Under the pieces are notes generated by a model, which was given only the letters and a program-made list of their open reading frames with translations, ran no database searches and was not told where the DNA came from. A stretch of 57,267 bases of DNA from Bradyrhizobium oropedii (GTDB lineage Bacteria; Pseudomonadota; Alphaproteobacteria; Rhizobiales; Xanthobacteraceae): assembly GCF_020889685.1 (NCBI RefSeq), contig NZ_JACMYO010000032.1, forward strand, positions 1 to 57,267, written 5' to 3'. The stretch's first letter is position 1. Every line of letters begins with the position of its first letter. Below are positions 27,001 through 34,862 of the stretch, piece after piece. The position numbers and the translations under genes are program-made.

Positions 27001-27723
27001 GGCCTGATCACGCAGGGTGCGGGCGATATCGAGACTTACTCGAAAGGCAGCCTGTTGCTCGGACTCTCGCGCATCATGACCACCTTCGGCGGCAACATCG
27101 TTGCCTGGTCGGCGGAGGGCGACATCAACGCCGGCCGCGGCTCCAAGACGACGCAAGTCTATACGCCGCCGAAGCGCGTCTATGACAATTACGGACGGGT
27201 CACCTTGTCGCCCAGCGTCCCCACGACCGGCGCCGGTATCGCAACGCTCAATCCGATCCCGGAGGTGCCGCCCGGCAATGTCGATCTGATCGCGCCGCTC
27301 GGCACTATCGATGCGGGCGAAGCCGGCATTCGCGTCTCGGGCAACGTCAACCTGGCAGCGCTGCAAGTCGTCAACGCCGCGAACATTCAGGTCCAGGGCA
27401 CGTCGAGCGGAATTCCGACCGTGCAAGGGCCGCCGGTCGGCGCGCTGACTGCAGCATCGAACACTGCGGCCGCGACACAGCAGGCAGCTCCGCCGCCGCA
27501 GCAAGGCAGCGGCCAGCCCTCGATCGTGATCGTCGAGGTTCTCGGCTATGGCGGCGGAGAAGGGTCTTCGACGCCTGCTCCGGAACGCGATCAGAAGCGC
27601 GACGAGCGCGATCAGCGCAGCCAAAATCCTGACAGCGCCTATCAGGTGCTCGGGGCCGGGGAGATGACGATCGACGAAGCCAAGCAGCTCATCGCCGATC
27701 GCCGTCGTCAGATGCGGCCGTAG
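15022..27723 (+). CDS. Giant filamentous-haemagglutinin-family (TPS-type) exoprotein, complete
   Basis: About 4233 residues. I prefer the ATG at 15022 (GAGAGAAG upstream) over 15007; an internal ATG at 15109 begins the conventional signal peptide. The N-terminus is long, as in TPS proteins, with hydrophobic LFLAGASMVALMLTG and likely cleavage after ALA. An Ala/Gln-rich, probably helical linker (residues ~70-118) follows. The TPS haemagglutination domain lies at ~120-260 with the NQNGIIFGGAGQINVGSL motif. The long body is beta-helical, with two clusters of IPAG/PAGT repeats (near 18120-18510 and 23800-24200). The C-terminus resembles DUF3739 and has a conserved tail, QPSIVIVEVLGYGGG. It is paralogous to the protein ending at 11834 over its whole length. 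It lies downstream of the sigma2-fecR pair and is their likely target. The expected role is a secreted adhesin or biofilm protein; the TpsB partner is not in the window. Confidence 0.9.
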   Translation: MSAKPKARQTSRSGMAGKYPVSQGGAQQMSTRRLFLAGASMVALMLTGQEGALARPFGTGTGAGTMSAPAIASDAATAAAQQATEAARQSQGALTRATQAIQALQAAQAAARNAAASAQRSNTLPQVVVPNGLAQGGLQVAPGAVPGSNLWRGANLPSQATIGGQTTVTVNQTAQQAILNWQTFNVGSQTTVNFNQQASSWTALNRVVGNVGPSQILGRVNAPGQVLVINQNGIIFGGAGQINVGSLVASTAGITDQQFLTRGIYSTQSGQAYVPSFSGAGGKIVVEAGALITTGAPSSVTSGGGFVALLGTGVDNAGSITTPKGQALLAAGDDFILRPGLGTNANQVSTTRGNEVVPIIRAGSPSGAVGNTGLILAQQGDITLAGRAVTQNGVLVSTTSVNQRGTIHLLNSASDTGGSVTLMAGSLTTVLPELESTETALNSQRDALIADSATQNAIRATQNLGQFDNLSRLADREDRSRVEIVSGGLVDFQKGSLTLGPGGQVAVSAGKRIFAETGAVIDVSGTRGVMLPMSTNAIKVNIQGNELRDSPQNRDGGALINKDVWIDARNLTLVPAGTGGYASDRYYTAGGLLEVGGYLNNTGHKIGEWAAVGGDITLSAPEVVAQRGSIFNVSGGSVQYQGGYLPQTTLLGRDGRTYNLNDAPSDLNYAAVANGFVVNHTNWKVVEVYFSPFGKSNMRWEDGYTVGRDAGRLVLSTPTSVFEGAILADVTNGQRQIAARPANVSDGYKLTQNTAPLAGALLLGLYDARGLVNASPTDVKFGSVASISAGLDPAAALPSERLNTGWFDAGTINAFGLGGLSVAAKQSIATETPLTFARGAQVEFIAPVVDIKADITARSGSVGVSNILRPDAAALSPIVLTTPDGLAQLTLHAGATIDVRGLWTNALISRDDLSGLAFVNGGSVAFNSTQGVTLASGSSIDVSSGAAVLQSGKTRGGKGGDVTLIADDRSVGGPTVGGRLVLDGRIDGFGANGGGKLVIGSGPAIVIGGKALATDGVLGAGEKVQVNLRLAEELFIPAGAAVPFNYDETITYLAPGDTAPVSVGINATQAKPLLIGPNGWTVPSGLNFSDLAGNTYWLGMQIPPGTLVMTDPSTKLPLGFKVDPSVFPNGIALVGTRVIFSAGDVAPVPLHFTVGTMIPAGTVAPRSYAVAPLTEIDTALFSTGFASYDVNGHLGLMVANHAVLDAVMPVYRFAETASNVPSGSDPSSALTLWLPPLYLEDPVGGRITRRGGVDLTLQSNLDQARGSLTIGTQARVTVDPGHAITLRSPGQINVDGRLTAAGGRINVLQNGSPGDPFIGPRSIWLADNAVLDVAGQSVVAIDRSGRRYGFADAGGSITLGDDSQAPGAVAPAGSGFVIVRPGARLEASGASAVIDVVEAGSNSVHPVSLAGAGGSIAISALSGFYLDGTMTARAGGEGAAGGTLSLALVTPSYSNPPDRLAPNEVRKFRILEVAEQAGASGLAPDLVWGARDPALQFGHGRIGADQVANGGFVNLRLYSETIAFDGDVRLALPQSLRILGNLVAKGGSERIELAAPYVSFGSVSFSPSGGAIEPRPGSATGDRQPGFGTTPSTQPAKTGTAQLTVNADLVDLAGSFEPLNTAITQADSSTPVLTSIAGIDQVRVVSRGDIRVTGNTYGSRTLELDAAQIYPVSNTKVFLAASDLVRFGRTTSDAPALPFSVFGKLTVYGTTIEQGGIVRAPLGTIILGGPAVSGKTLPGVQQLDLLPGSITSVSAAGLAMPYGGTVDGIVYNYNGAAVTQALNGVNVFGEVVSGISLSGPAVTVASGALLDLSGGGQLLGAGFISGRGGSVDVLLNPLAAANPGNSFSNLKSQVFAIVPSASGNYAPIVPAGQGAAPSIGQRITVGGGVPGLAAGTYTLMPASYALLPGAFRVELGASVQSASQTVALPNGSYVTTAYGSVANTSIFASQPNLAVITPGATVRSYSQYNEQDYASFMLATAARTGQPRPSLPADAAVLQLILAAQSSGSPSFSFAGQALFTPGSGGYGGVVSVDAPYNSRLEILGAGSTPTAGFASVRAADLDAIGAARISLGGGQSLDLQNGYVGTYGFATTVVVRGGAVLRAPEVFITAGTGGIRIEDGARIDTIGAGAVTVMPSSDGFAYNAGGTGNMMVVSNGWVDLPQFAAGTVGGGITIGAATIATEGTLAFAVQKGTLSLADNMRYGARYLSLIMPNVNIGDAAAIVAARGAGVLPDGLVLNQDVFGRLLAGNAVIGAPKLESLILTAQSSINFYGSLNLSTIDPVTGQSSLRSLVLNTPAIYGLGTAGDTATLTTGQLVWNGINDGVLRGGKNGPQSLPPGAVIAGGAGTGHGTLNIIADEVVFGYPSQSRPDTQVTLDRLALGFSTINVTAHSRVTANNRNMLSVYESQGAYQTGTGYSYSGGNLNLITPLFTGDSGSINRITAGGALSVIGTGGAAATSPAAFGAEIGLTGSTVAISTAVVLPSGKLTISANGDIVLSDAARIDMAGRTVGLLDAVRYSWGGDVALESTDGNITQAAGSVIDVSAVNNHAGSLSVTALDAAAGHVVLAGSLRGGASGHYDAGGTMVPFLAGSIDVRAQTIEDFTGMNQRLTDTGVTGSRSFQLKQGDLTIGDELVANSISVSVDGGRLTVNGRIDASGERVGTIRLAARDGLSLGAASVLDAHGTVLRVDSYGQPIDAPNRAVMELTTTQGRLSLAPGARIDVRSADNVARGTIELSAPRLGGANGSGDGANDVAIDAAGPVSIAGARSVAVNGFRTYRPADGIINQDLLDSVDVSSTAFITAALQNGDLQNRLGGLRTYADAFHLRPGVEITSATQDGDLTISGDIDLSRYRYDSLNPNTAKTAIYGSGEPGRLVIGAGGNLNVFGNVSDGFGAAPLPQAVDGQDTPEVARVLVKGTQPNASDVVIPRAGVVIADGTLFPSASVLNYDLPVQAFTLAANKVLPASAPLQSPLTVPAGTVLRADVRDASGAVMYARGTLLRQDTALPAGTILGAGSRFASSISVGPMIWPKNVPLPGSMTLNGELTLPIGALIPAATVVKLPDDASFVKLRDDPTPSGIWAAAPMLPQGSQSWSLRLVAGADVTAADSRALRPRSAHAGSLVLADSSVMAVISNQPPGWVWLDMGDGTNPFGTPGQPGDPDICSILPDYCVWNAGGLTAQTQFPVPSVVRTGTGDLELLSSSDLKVRTSFGIYTAGTPSSAILAADGSNPYDLPRGRPMNAPVLGNNGASYEGLVNGGASSVYHAWYPEGGGNLLVSAQGNLTGISNNPMGVQDGNPGNWLWRQGGNITGQQTAWWINFGAVALPQPRDPDATPVAWVGFTGFGTLGGGNVTVLAGGDAGVLATQNAGNLVTSSTALNITVGSTGRITPNGQLILTGGGDMQVKIGGQLNPLQPTLNIAKVQSDSSGVLTNLRGLIDVQAGTIGGINLTYGANLAVDPRWPDPSTANKGLGFGGLLVIPGDAVVDLSARGDLVLAGAADAGRVTLQNTTSYTVGGVPHVGGGTTWFTLWRNETAINLASAGGNLVPTTQNNLSGNNTIDGPTDRTFLYPPTLTALAASGSIYYGAYDTQPAIIPPQLTLAPSPIGQLELLAGRSIYANGYAIDVSGADLSGLTTPFQPAFKGWQRNDITTTNVNGTGTVFPQFGFLSPGGVELFAFGPNTASNLHAADPDPILIYAATGDIVGFKSGEVFTGTGGSPQPAGTWYIAAKPTQVMAGRDIVSLGTPIGTPDLPYNGTLTSNLILHTGDNDISVVSAGRDIIYANQQIAGPGTLLITAARNIYQADQGAVTSLGAVVPGDNRHGASVLMMAGADAANYNALLPYIDPANLAKTGVPLADQPGKVVKTYEKELADWLSTHYGFSGTDTEARERFASLPPEQQAVFLRQVYYDELRASGREYNDANGPRAHSYLRGRQAIAALFPGHDPSGAPIAYQGDITMFGGAGVRTIAGGDIQLLAPGGRILLGVEGAVPPASSGLITQGAGDIETYSKGSLLLGLSRIMTTFGGNIVAWSAEGDINAGRGSKTTQVYTPPKRVYDNYGRVTLSPSVPTTGAGIATLNPIPEVPPGNVDLIAPLGTIDAGEAGIRVSGNVNLAALQVVNAANIQVQGTSSGIPTVQGPPVGALTAASNTAAATQQAAPPPQQGSGQPSIVIVEVLGYGGGEGSSTPAPERDQKRDERDQRSQNPDSAYQVLGAGEMTIDEAKQLIADRRRQMRP

Positions 27724-27740
27724 TCGAGCATGCCGCGTAC

Positions 27741-28673
27741 CTACCTCAACATCGCCGCGACGTTGTCCTTTGTCACAACGTCGAGGCCGGTGTGGATGAT
27801 CTCCGGCACCTTCTGACCTTTCTTGATGGCAAGCAGCGTATCCATCGCTTTCTCGCCCATTTCGAACGGCCGCTGGCCGATCAGCGCATTGGCGTAACCC
27901 TCCTTCAGAAGCTCGAGCTGCATCTTGAGGGTGTCGGCGACGACGAGCGTGAACTTGCCGGCGTCGATGTCCTTCTTGCTTTTGCTGGCGAACGCTTTGA
28001 AGCCTTCCGGGGCAAACATCGGCCAGCCGCCGACCGGAATGATCGCCGCAAGATCGGGGATCGCGGTGCGCAGATCGGTCATCTGCTGGACGCCCAGCGC
28101 GGGGTCGTCGTTGCAGAATGTCGGCGATCCCCCGACTTCGGTCCACTTGGAGCCCTTCAGTGCTTCACGGACGCCATCGACGCGCTCGGCCAGGTTCTCG
28201 GCACCCGGCCCGCCGGAGATCATCGCGTATTTGCCGCCATCGGGCCGGAGTTTCAGCAATTGCTTGCCGAGCGCGACGCCGAACTCCTTGTTGTCGGTGC
28301 CGATATAGCCGATCCGCTTCGAACCAGGCGCGTCCGAGTCGAACGTGATGACAGGAATGCCGGCAGCCGTGGCGGCCTCGATCGACTTGGTCATCGCCGC
28401 GACATCGGCGACCGAGATGGCGAGGCCGTCCACCTTCTGGGTGATGAAATCCTGGATGATCTGGGCTTGCGTCGCCGGCTCGTGCTCGACGGGGCCCTTG
28501 TAGATGCATTCGATGTTGCCGAGCTCCTTGGCACGCTTCTGACAGCCGTCGCGCGCAAAGTCGAAGAACGGATTGTTCATCGCCTTGGGTACGATCACGA
28601 ATTTATAGCTCTGGGCAAAGCCGGGCGTCGCCATCATGGCGAAGACCGCGGCGGCAAGAAGTGTCTTCCTCAT
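27741..28673 (-). CDS. Sugar ABC transporter periplasmic binding protein (RbsB/FrcB type)
   Basis: About 310 residues, with a type I signal peptide (MRKTLLAAAVFAMMATPGFA, cleavage near AQS). The body is a peripla_BP_4-type sugar-binding fold: YKFVIVPKAMNNPFF, AQIIQDFITQKVDGLAISV, IPVITFDSDAPGSKRIGYIG, TDNKEFGVALG. I chose the ATG at 28673 because GGAGGG precedes it; a GTG-type extension to 28688 has no support. It is the last gene of a porin-ATPase-permease-binding protein operon, behind a 94-base gap that contains an inverted repeat. Placing the binding protein last is less common than first. The substrate is a sugar of unknown identity. Confidence 0.9.
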   Translation of the reverse strand: MRKTLLAAAVFAMMATPGFAQSYKFVIVPKAMNNPFFDFARDGCQKRAKELGNIECIYKGPVEHEPATQAQIIQDFITQKVDGLAISVADVAAMTKSIEAATAAGIPVITFDSDAPGSKRIGYIGTDNKEFGVALGKQLLKLRPDGGKYAMISGGPGAENLAERVDGVREALKGSKWTEVGGSPTFCNDDPALGVQQMTDLRTAIPDLAAIIPVGGWPMFAPEGFKAFASKSKKDIDAGKFTLVVADTLKMQLELLKEGYANALIGQRPFEMGEKAMDTLLAIKKGQKVPEIIHTGLDVVTKDNVAAMLR

Positions 28674-28717
28674 TGCTTCCCTCCACATTTTCTTGTGCCC
28701 ATCCGTTGAAATCAGCG

Positions 28718-28760
28718 GCTCCCGGAGGCGGACAGGCGGATGTTCATGATCCTCCGGAGC
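28718..28760 (-). promoter_or_regulatory. Intercistronic inverted repeat between sugar permease and binding-protein genes
   Basis: Arms GCTCCCGGAGG (28718-28728) and CCTCCGGAGC (28751-28760) pair over 10 positions with a single bulge and a 22-base loop. It sits between the permease stop and the ribosome-binding site of the binding-protein gene, with no T run. Hairpins of this kind in transporter operons often alter mRNA stability so that the binding protein is made in excess. That role is inference here. Confidence 0.4.
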
Positions 28761-28767
28761 GAACTCT

Positions 28768-29850
28768 TCAGGCCATGCGCGAGCGGAGGCGATCGACCAG
28801 CACTGCCGCGATGATGATCACGCCCACCAGGGTCTGCTGCCAATAGGAGTTGACCTGCGCGAGCACGAGGCCGTTGCGGATAACCTCGAGCAGCACGCAG
28901 CCGACGATGGCTCCGAGCGGACCGCCGGCGCCGCCGGCGAGATTGGCGCCGCCGATCACGGCGGCTGCAATCACGTTGAGCTCGTAGGACGTCGCCATGT
29001 TTGCCGGCGCCGATCCCAACCAGCCGGAGATGATGATGCCCTGCAGACCTGCCGCGAGCGCGCAGATCACATAGATCTCGATCTTCACCCGTACGACCGG
29101 AATGCCGGTCAGGGCAGCCGCCTTCTCATTGCCGCCGACGGCAAAGACGTGGCGGCCGAAGCCGGTGTGATGCAGCACGACCGCCATCACGACCGCGAGA
29201 ACCACGAGGTAGATGAACGGTGCCGGCATGCCGAACACAACGCCCGATGTCAGCGTGTAGAGATAATTGGCTTCGGGGCCGCTGGGAAAGCTGCCGCGGC
29301 CGTTGGAGACGACGTAGCCGAGGCCGCGCACGATCGAGAGCATGCCGAGCGTGGTGACGAAAGGTGATAATCCAAGCACCGCGATGCAGAAGCCGTTGAC
29401 GAGGCCAACCACCAGCGCAACACCGAGCCCGGCCAGGACCGAGACGAGCAGGATCAAGCCGGGCATATTGGCGATCACGGTCTTGTCGTCAGGGGCCAAA
29501 TGCACAAACCAGTCCGCTCCAGGCATGCCAGGTGTCGAAATGTGCGTCATGACCATCGAGGTGATCATCGCGGAAAAGCACATCACCGAGCCGACCGAAA
29601 GATCGATGCCGCCGGTGATAATGACGAAGGTCACGCCGAGCGTGGCAATGGCGATGAAGGAAAAGTTCTTCGCCACATTCTGCATATTGCCTTCGGTCAG
29701 GAAGTAGGGGCTGGCGAAGTTCATCACCACGAACAGCGCCACCAGCGCCAGCAGGACGTAGCCGGTCTGCGAGGCAAAGAAGCCGCTCCGCCACCATTTG
29801 TCCCTGCCGACATTGGAGAAGGTGAGAGGAGAGTCCAAGGGCGTGGCCAT
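28768..29850 (-). CDS. Sugar ABC transporter permease (RbsC/FrcC type)
   Basis: About 360 residues, strongly hydrophobic, with around 8-10 membrane segments. The first is TGYVLLALVALFVVMNFASP. The signature VIITGGIDLSVGSVM of the RbsC/XylH/FrcC permease family is present, followed by GLGVALVVGLVNGF, GLSPFVTTLGMLSIVRGLGY, and a C-terminal AAAVIGGANLAGGAGG. The start codon ATG at 29850 shares one base with the TGA of the ATPase gene, indicating translational coupling. A GTG codon directly before it is possible but unnecessary. It forms the inner-membrane channel with the neighbouring ATPase and binding protein. Confidence 0.93.
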   Translation of the reverse strand: MATPLDSPLTFSNVGRDKWWRSGFFASQTGYVLLALVALFVVMNFASPYFLTEGNMQNVAKNFSFIAIATLGVTFVIITGGIDLSVGSVMCFSAMITSMVMTHISTPGMPGADWFVHLAPDDKTVIANMPGLILLVSVLAGLGVALVVGLVNGFCIAVLGLSPFVTTLGMLSIVRGLGYVVSNGRGSFPSGPEANYLYTLTSGVVFGMPAPFIYLVVLAVVMAVVLHHTGFGRHVFAVGGNEKAAALTGIPVVRVKIEIYVICALAAGLQGIIISGWLGSAPANMATSYELNVIAAAVIGGANLAGGAGGPLGAIVGCVLLEVIRNGLVLAQVNSYWQQTLVGVIIIAAVLVDRLRSRMA

Positions 29851-30614
29851 CACGCAGCCTCCTTCGCTCCCGTGATGAGGGAGGTGACTTCCTCGGGGCT
29901 GGTGTCGCCGATCGCCTTGTCGGCACGCTTCTCGCCGCGACGCATGACGACGACGCGGTCGCAGACCGCGAACACGTCCGGCATGCGGTGCGAGATCAGC
30001 ATGACCGCGACGCCCTGTTCCTTCAGGCGATGGATCAGGCTCAGGACCTGCTCGACCTGGCGGACCGAGATCGCGGCCGTCGGCTCGTCCATCATCACGA
30101 GCTTGGCGTTGGAGAGCCGCGTCCGTGCGATCGCGACCGCCTGACGTTGGCCGCCCGACATCTGCTTGACGAGATCGTGCGGCCGGGTTTCCGAGCGCAA
30201 CTCGCCGAACAGCTCCAGCGCGCGCGCCGCCATTGCCTTGTGATCGAGCAAGGCGAACGGTCCAAGCTTGCGCTTGAGTTCACGGCCGAGGAAGACATTG
30301 GCCGCTGCCGTGAGATTGTCGGCGAGCGCGAGATCCTGATAGACCACCTCTATGCCGACCGCGCGGGCATCGATCGGACGGCCGAAATGAACCGGCTTGC
30401 CGTCAAAGCGGATCTCGCCGTGACTTGGCGGGAAGTTGCCGGCGATGATCTTGACGAGCGTGGACTTGCCGGCGCCGTTGTCTCCCATCAGGCCGACCAC
30501 CTCGCCGGGAGAAATGCGCAGGTCGACGCCATGCAACGCGCGAATGGCGCCGAACTCCTTGCCAATGCCCTTCAACTCCAGGACCGCCAGCCCGGCATCG
30601 TGAGGGGTTACCAT
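29850..30614 (-). CDS. Sugar ABC transporter ATP-binding protein, single-domain (FrcA type)
   Basis: The 254-residue protein has one ATP-binding cassette: Walker A GDNGAGKST near residue 44, Q-loop VVYQDLALAD, signature MSGGQRQAVAIAR, Walker B KLVMMDEPTAA, and H-loop LISHRMP. RbsA-type sugar importers usually use a ~500-residue double cassette, and the other importer in this window does. A single cassette is typical of FrcA-like systems. It lies 40 bases after the porin gene and overlaps the permease by one base. The ribosome-binding sequence is a modest GCGAGG. Confidence 0.93.
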   Translation of the reverse strand: MVTPHDAGLAVLELKGIGKEFGAIRALHGVDLRISPGEVVGLMGDNGAGKSTLVKIIAGNFPPSHGEIRFDGKPVHFGRPIDARAVGIEVVYQDLALADNLTAAANVFLGRELKRKLGPFALLDHKAMAARALELFGELRSETRPHDLVKQMSGGQRQAVAIARTRLSNAKLVMMDEPTAAISVRQVEQVLSLIHRLKEQGVAVMLISHRMPDVFAVCDRVVVMRRGEKRADKAIGDTSPEEVTSLITGAKEAA

Positions 30615-30653
30615 GGCTGGCCTCGCTCAGGCATGCTGGCAACCCCCTCCGGC

Positions 30654-32003
30654 TCAGAAGTGCACCAGCGTGCGCAGACCAAGGACCCAGGCATTCTCGG
30701 TCTTGATGCCGGCGGCATTGTAGCCGCGCCCGCCGGGATTGATCACGTACTGGGCGTCGAACTTGAGGTTCATCCAGCCGGTCGCCTGCCATCCGTACCA
30801 GGCTTCGATCGGAACTTCGTTTCCGCCCGCATTCAGGGTGAGCGCGGCCGAGTTCACGTGGGTCGTACCCACCGCGAAACCGACTTCGTCTTCGGGGCGC
30901 CAGGAGAACGTTCCGGTGTGCCTGAAGCCCAGGGCGACCTGATAGTCCTGATACGACGTCCGGTGATCGGCGACGGTCGTATTGAGGAACATGTACCAAC
31001 CCTGTGCCTTTGCACCCTCAACGGTCAGCCGCTGCAGGATCGACTCATAGACGCCATAGCGGCCGCGTTGATCGCCCAGATTCTGGTCCGAGACGCCGCC
31101 GATGCCGGGGGCGATTGCGATGATACCCGGAAGGCCGCCGTCGATCGTCGACGCGCTGTCATACCAGCCGCCAAACCTCCAGGTCCCGTTCAAAGGACCG
31201 CTCGGCGCCCAGACTACCTCGACCGGCACCAGTACGCCGGAAGCGCGGCTCGAGCCCGGGACGCCCGGCAGGAAGTAAGTCGCGGAGTCCGAGGTCGTCA
31301 GATAGTTCGGGTTGGCGTCGTAGACGCCGACCGACAGCTGCCATTCCTTGGTGAAGTTGTAGTGTGCGACACCAGCCCACTGGCTCACCGGCCAGTTATA
31401 GATGTAGCCACCCTGGATGTTGCCGGGCTGGCCGCCGCAGAAGGTCAGGTTGATGAACTCGCACAGGCCGAAGAAGAAGTCGGAGCCGACTGGAAGACGG
31501 CCGCCCTTGAGTTCGAGGCGATCATCGAACAGCTTCTGTGAGTAGTAGAGTTCGGTCAGGCGCAGAATATTGCCGCGGCCGAACACTTCGTTGGTCAACT
31601 GCAGGGCCGGGATGCCTGCCTCGTCATTCAGGTTGCGGCCAAAGCGGTCGACCAGCGTGAGGCCAACCGTACCGCCTTGGATGCCGGCAAGCTTCGCCAT
31701 GTCGAACTTGGCTTGAAAGAACAACTGCCCGGCGTTGGCGCCGGTGTTCCTGTTGCCGCCCGACAAATTGGTGACGGCTTCGTCGCCCAGCGTCAGGGCC
31801 AGCGAGATGCCCCGCTCCTTCAGCTGCGTCCTGCCGAGATCGCCGAACAGATACGGTCTCGTCCAGAAATCATCGGTCTCCGTATAAGGTACAGGCGGAG
31901 CTTTTGTTAGCAGATCGGCCGCATGCGCGCCGCTGCCGAACAGCGATAACAAAGCGATCCCCACGCCGCATGCCCGCGCGGTGTTTAAAGACCTATGCAA
32001 CAT
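30654..32003 (-). CDS. Carbohydrate-selective porin, OprB family
   Basis: About 449 residues with a signal peptide (MLHRSLNTARACGVGIALLS, cleavage near AHAADLL). The mature part alternates short beta strands and ends with aromatic TLVHF, the C-terminal Phe expected for outer-membrane barrels. OprB-like segments include YLFGDLGRTQLKERGISLAL, GLTLVDRFGRNLN, RLTELYYSQKLFDDRLELKG and RLPVGSDFF. The ATG at 32003 has GGGAG about 9 bases upstream; longer in-frame extensions would place the signal peptide internally. It presumably lets sugars cross the outer membrane for the importer encoded just downstream. A 228-base gap separates it from the upstream permease, so it may have its own promoter; a TTGAC element is visible near 32102-32106 on the minus strand, without a clear -10. 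Confidence 0.88.
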   Translation of the reverse strand: MLHRSLNTARACGVGIALLSLFGSGAHAADLLTKAPPVPYTETDDFWTRPYLFGDLGRTQLKERGISLALTLGDEAVTNLSGGNRNTGANAGQLFFQAKFDMAKLAGIQGGTVGLTLVDRFGRNLNDEAGIPALQLTNEVFGRGNILRLTELYYSQKLFDDRLELKGGRLPVGSDFFFGLCEFINLTFCGGQPGNIQGGYIYNWPVSQWAGVAHYNFTKEWQLSVGVYDANPNYLTTSDSATYFLPGVPGSSRASGVLVPVEVVWAPSGPLNGTWRFGGWYDSASTIDGGLPGIIAIAPGIGGVSDQNLGDQRGRYGVYESILQRLTVEGAKAQGWYMFLNTTVADHRTSYQDYQVALGFRHTGTFSWRPEDEVGFAVGTTHVNSAALTLNAGGNEVPIEAWYGWQATGWMNLKFDAQYVINPGGRGYNAAGIKTENAWVLGLRTLVHF

Positions 32004-32231
32004 CTTCTGCACTCCCAGCGTCCCCGGCTTTGTCCCATTTTCTGTCACGTCCCGCCCAAAGCCCTTCAGCCTGGAACGTGCCCCTTTCAGTGAACCGATC
32101 CGTCAACTTGAGATAGAAAACGCGTGCGCAGCGTATGCTTCATCCATCTTGCGCATCTGAGTTTCTCCCCTTGCTCCTCTACCCGGCTGGCCGCGACCAT
32201 ATTCCCGGTTGCGCCGTTCCTTATCGCGTTG

Positions 32232-33271
32232 TCATGCCTGATCGCCCGCGCGCGTCGGCAGCGCCGCGCTTTGCAGAATTGTGCTGTCCTTCGATTTTGG
32301 CGCCGTGCGGGCCAGGCTGGCCAGCGCCGCCTTGCGCCGCCGCCGGGCCTGCAATTGCTGATCCGCCAGCACGCCGATCAGGATCACGGTCCCCATCACC
32401 GCGAAGTTCAGCGAATTGGGAATGCCCAGGATGTTCACGAGATTCTGCAGTACCTGCAGCAACGCTGTCCCCAAGACGATGCCGAGAATGGAGCCTTCGC
32501 CGCCGCGCAGGCTGCAGCCGCCGAGGACGGCCGCCGCAATTGCGTAGAGTTCGTAGAAGTTGCCGAAAGAACTCGGAGAGACCGAGTTGGTATAGAAGAC
32601 GAACATCACGGTCGAAACGCCGGCAAGGCCGCCGCTGATGACATAGGCGGTTGCGATCACGAGATTGGTGTTGATGCCGGAAAAGCGCGCCGCTTCCTCG
32701 TTCTTGCCCACGGCGTAGAGCCAGCGCCCGTAGACCGAGCGATGCAGCAGCACGCCGAGGACCAGCGCAAGGATGATCAGGAAGATGAAGGTGTTCGGAA
32801 TGCCGCCGATATTGCCGGATGCGATGTTGCTCAGCGTGCTGGCCTCGTCACCGTAGCCGAAGCCGCGCGTCGAATCGCTGGTGTAGTAGCGCGCGGCGCC
32901 GCGATAGATCAGCAACCCGCACAGCGTCACGATGAAGGGCTGCATCTTCAGCCGCGTGATCAGGAAGCCCTGGATGCCGCCGAGCGCAAGGCCGCCCATC
33001 AGCACCAGCAACAGCGCGAGTGGCCAGGGGACCTGATACGTCGTCAACAGATCGATGAAGACGACGCCAAGTAGCGCGAACATCGAGCCGAGCGAGAGAT
33101 CGATGCCTCCGGTGATGATGACCAGTCCTTCTCCCAGCGCGAACACCCCGAACAAGCCGATCAGATTGGCCATGTTCAGCAGGTTCACGAACGACAGGAA
33201 GGCAGGATTGATCGCGCCCGTGATGGCGGAGATCACTGCGAGCAGCAAGAACAGTCCGAGTTCCTTCTTCA

Positions 33272-33275
<4 letters not shown>
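32232..33275 (-). CDS. Sugar ABC transporter permease (RbsC type)
   Basis: The 347-residue polytopic membrane protein contains LGLFLLLAVISAITGAI, the family signature VIITGGIDLSLGSMF, LKMQPFIVTLCGLLIYRGAA, and the C-terminal AAAVLGGCSLRGGEGSILGI. The start ATG at 33275 gives the classic 4-base ATGA overlap with the stop of the double-cassette ATPase gene. The open frame extends further upstream but only as a shadow of that gene. The C-terminus carries a basic, cytoplasmic tail (LQARRRRKAAL) longer than usual for the family. It works with the ATPase and binding protein encoded upstream. Confidence 0.92.
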
Positions 33276-34798
<1,523 letters not shown>

Positions 34799-34816
34799 TC
34801 GGCATGTCCTCCTGCA

Positions 34817-34849
34817 CACCGCCCGGCCGCCTGTAGCGGCCGGGCGGTG
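34817..34849 (-). promoter_or_regulatory. Perfect 14-bp intercistronic hairpin after the binding-protein gene
   Basis: CACCGCCCGGCCGC (34817-34830) and its exact reverse complement (34836-34849) flank a 5-base loop. It begins 13 bases after the binding-protein stop and ends just before the AGGAGG of the ATPase gene. There is no following T run, so read-through is expected. Its position after the first, most needed gene suggests a 3' stabiliser or partial attenuator giving more binding protein than ATPase and permease. Confidence 0.6.
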
Positions 34850-34862
34850 ACGCCGACTGAAG

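Noticed and set aside
1..27723. TpsB/FhaC-type secretion partner for the giant exoproteins
   Set aside because: No POTRA or 16-strand barrel gene is found among the genes here; it may lie left of the window.
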